Shown here piece by piece: positions 49,971 through 50,625 of a stretch of 50,625 nucleotides of DNA (its first letter is position 1; each line of letters opens with the position of its first letter). The notes beneath the pieces were generated by a model, which saw only the letters and a program-made list of their open reading frames with translations, ran no database searches and was not told where the DNA came from. Source of the DNA: an uncultured beta proteobacterium (GTDB lineage: Bacteria; Pseudomonadota; Gammaproteobacteria; Burkholderiales; SG8-39); assembly GCA_903928055.1 (NCBI GenBank), contig CAIYPG010000016.1, forward strand, positions 1-50,625, given 5' to 3'. A program made the position numbers and the translations under genes.

Positions 49971-49984
49971 GGCCTGGGTACGGG

Positions 49985-50494
49985 CTACTTTGCCGCCCTG
50001 CGGCGGAACAGCGGGATGGGTTGCACGGCATTGGCCTGGTAGTGGTCGGCCAGTTCGTCGAACGCGGTGATGGCGTCCTCGGCATCCTCACCGTCGCGCA
50101 GCAGGAAGGTGTCAAAGCCGCAGCGTTCCATGCCGAGCAACGTGTCCTTGAAGACCGCGCCGATGGCACGCACTTCACCCGTGTAGCGGTAGCGCTCGCG
50201 CAGCAACCGTGCCACCGAATAGCCGCGGCCATCGGCAAGGGACGGGAAATTGACGGCAACCAGCGGCAAGCGGGCGAGGTCGGCGGCGATCGCTTCCGGT
50301 CCGTCCTTGCTTTCCAGCCAGACACCGGTGCGGCCGGAGCGCGCGGCAAGCGCGTCCTTGCGCGCCAGCCACAGCGACAGGGGAACAATGACATCGCCTT
50401 CCGCCGGAACGGAAGGCGGAGCGCCGTCGGCGCCCGACTTAAGCAGATGCCAGGGATCGGTTGCGACGCGGCGCTGTTGGATCAGCTTTGCCAT
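49985..50494 (-). CDS. DUF934 protein of the sulfate-reduction operon
   Basis: The 169-residue protein starts at ATG 50494 (MAKLIQQRRVATDPWHLL, the usual DUF934 entry; ATG 50500 is an alternative). It shows VPLSLWLARKDAL, LPLVAVNFPSLADGRGYSVARLLRERYRYTGEVRAIGAV, and DTFLLRDGEDAEDAITAFDELADHYQ. DUF934 genes sit between cysI and cysH in many proteobacteria and are thought to support sulfite reduction; the biochemical role is not established. The start lies 56 bases inside the cysI 3' end. Confidence 0.9.
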   Translation of the reverse strand: MAKLIQQRRVATDPWHLLKSGADGAPPSVPAEGDVIVPLSLWLARKDALAARSGRTGVWLESKDGPEAIAADLARLPLVAVNFPSLADGRGYSVARLLRERYRYTGEVRAIGAVFKDTLLGMERCGFDTFLLRDGEDAEDAITAFDELADHYQANAVQPIPLFRRRAAK

Positions 50495-50624
50495 AGACAT
50501 ACTCTTTGAAAGGTTCGGTTCCAATGCGATGCACGACGTCGACGAAGCGTTCGGCGTCGCTGTCGCGGCGGTCCAGGTAGCAGCGCACGAGGCGCTCGAT
50601 AACGTCGGGCACTTCGGCGCGGGC
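50439..50624 (-). CDS. cysI: Sulfite reductase hemoprotein, C-terminal fragment
   Basis: Only the last 61 codons plus TAA (50439-50441) are in the window; the gene continues beyond the right edge. The fragment reads RAEVPDVIERLVRCYLDRR, then FVDVVHRIGTEPFKEYVYG, which is the C-terminal pattern of ferredoxin-type nitrite/sulfite reductases with siroheme and [4Fe-4S] (the usual Burkholderiales CysI). Being first visible in the operon, it would reduce the sulfite made by CysH. Its 3' end overlaps the start of the DUF934 gene by 56 bases. Confidence 0.88.
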   Translation of the reverse strand, partial: ARAEVPDVIERLVRCYLDRRDSDAERFVDVVHRIGTEPFKEYVYGKADPTAPRRNRSLASA

Positions 50625-50625
50625 G

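Overview
The window is high-GC DNA from a betaproteobacterium, most likely a Burkholderiales member. The signs are the rplM-rpsI...erpA-anmK-M23-tyrS neighbourhood, three periplasmic Bug/TctC-type solute-binding proteins, the cysI-DUF934-cysH-cysD-cysN-cobA order, and a porin tail ending in a terminal Phe. No phage, integrase, CRISPR array, rRNA or tRNA gene was seen. The window cuts a porin at the left edge and cysI at the right edge.

Layout. 1-9.3 kb is core: porin end, coq7, an OsmC-like protein, rplM-rpsI, argC, a coiled-coil membrane protein, bactofilin, erpA, anmK, an M23 peptidase and tyrS. 9.3-12.9 kb holds a two-gene NitT/TauT-type ABC transporter without a binding protein, and kup. 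13.0-14.9 kb holds an orphan sulfate-binding protein followed by a degenerate EAL-like protein. 14.8-19.5 kb (minus strand) is an accessory metabolic cluster: RuBisCO-like protein, cupin, Bug protein, type II HAD hydrolase and a methyltransferase. A 1-Cys peroxiredoxin follows, then the complete uptake operon cysP-cysT-cysW-cysA plus a 75-residue unknown protein (20.5-24.7 kb). 24.8-35.8 kb is mixed: an inactive-looking GGDEF protein, tandem DHA2-type efflux pumps, an RluF-like pseudouridine synthase, a methyltransferase, a CinA-C protein, a two-cNMP-domain protein, cysK, and a TauD-like / GIY-YIG-like / GAF-like trio. 36-45.9 kb is catabolic: an argininosuccinate-lyase-like enzyme, an Asp/Glu-racemase-like enzyme, two Bug proteins, an exported methyltransferase-fold protein, a nitronate monooxygenase-like enzyme, an SMP-30 lactonase-like enzyme, a LysR regulator and a crotonase. 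46.0 kb to the end is the assimilatory sulfate-reduction operon on the minus strand.

Sulfur is the unifying theme. Sbp and CysPTWA import sulfate or thiosulfate. CysDN makes APS. CysH has the cysteines of an iron-sulfur APS reductase, so no APS kinase is needed and none is seen. CysI reduces sulfite with siroheme, for which CobA supplies the methylated precursor. CysK fixes sulfide into cysteine.

The most unusual signals are non-coding. Two unlinked intergenic loci (about 1447-1563 and 26128-26231) each carry a promoter-like sequence, a hairpin whose loop contains the same 10-mer CTCCTCCTTT, and then a Rho-independent terminator. That loop includes the exact 3' tail of 16S rRNA (the anti-Shine-Dalgarno sequence). 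A third hairpin at 43907-43940 has a loop that differs from the 16S tail by one inserted T. A 166-bp inverted-repeat element sits exactly between cysD and cysN, apparently inserted into the TA of the cysD stop codon and regenerating it. A pair of related AT-rich intergenic boxes lies just past minus-strand stop codons.
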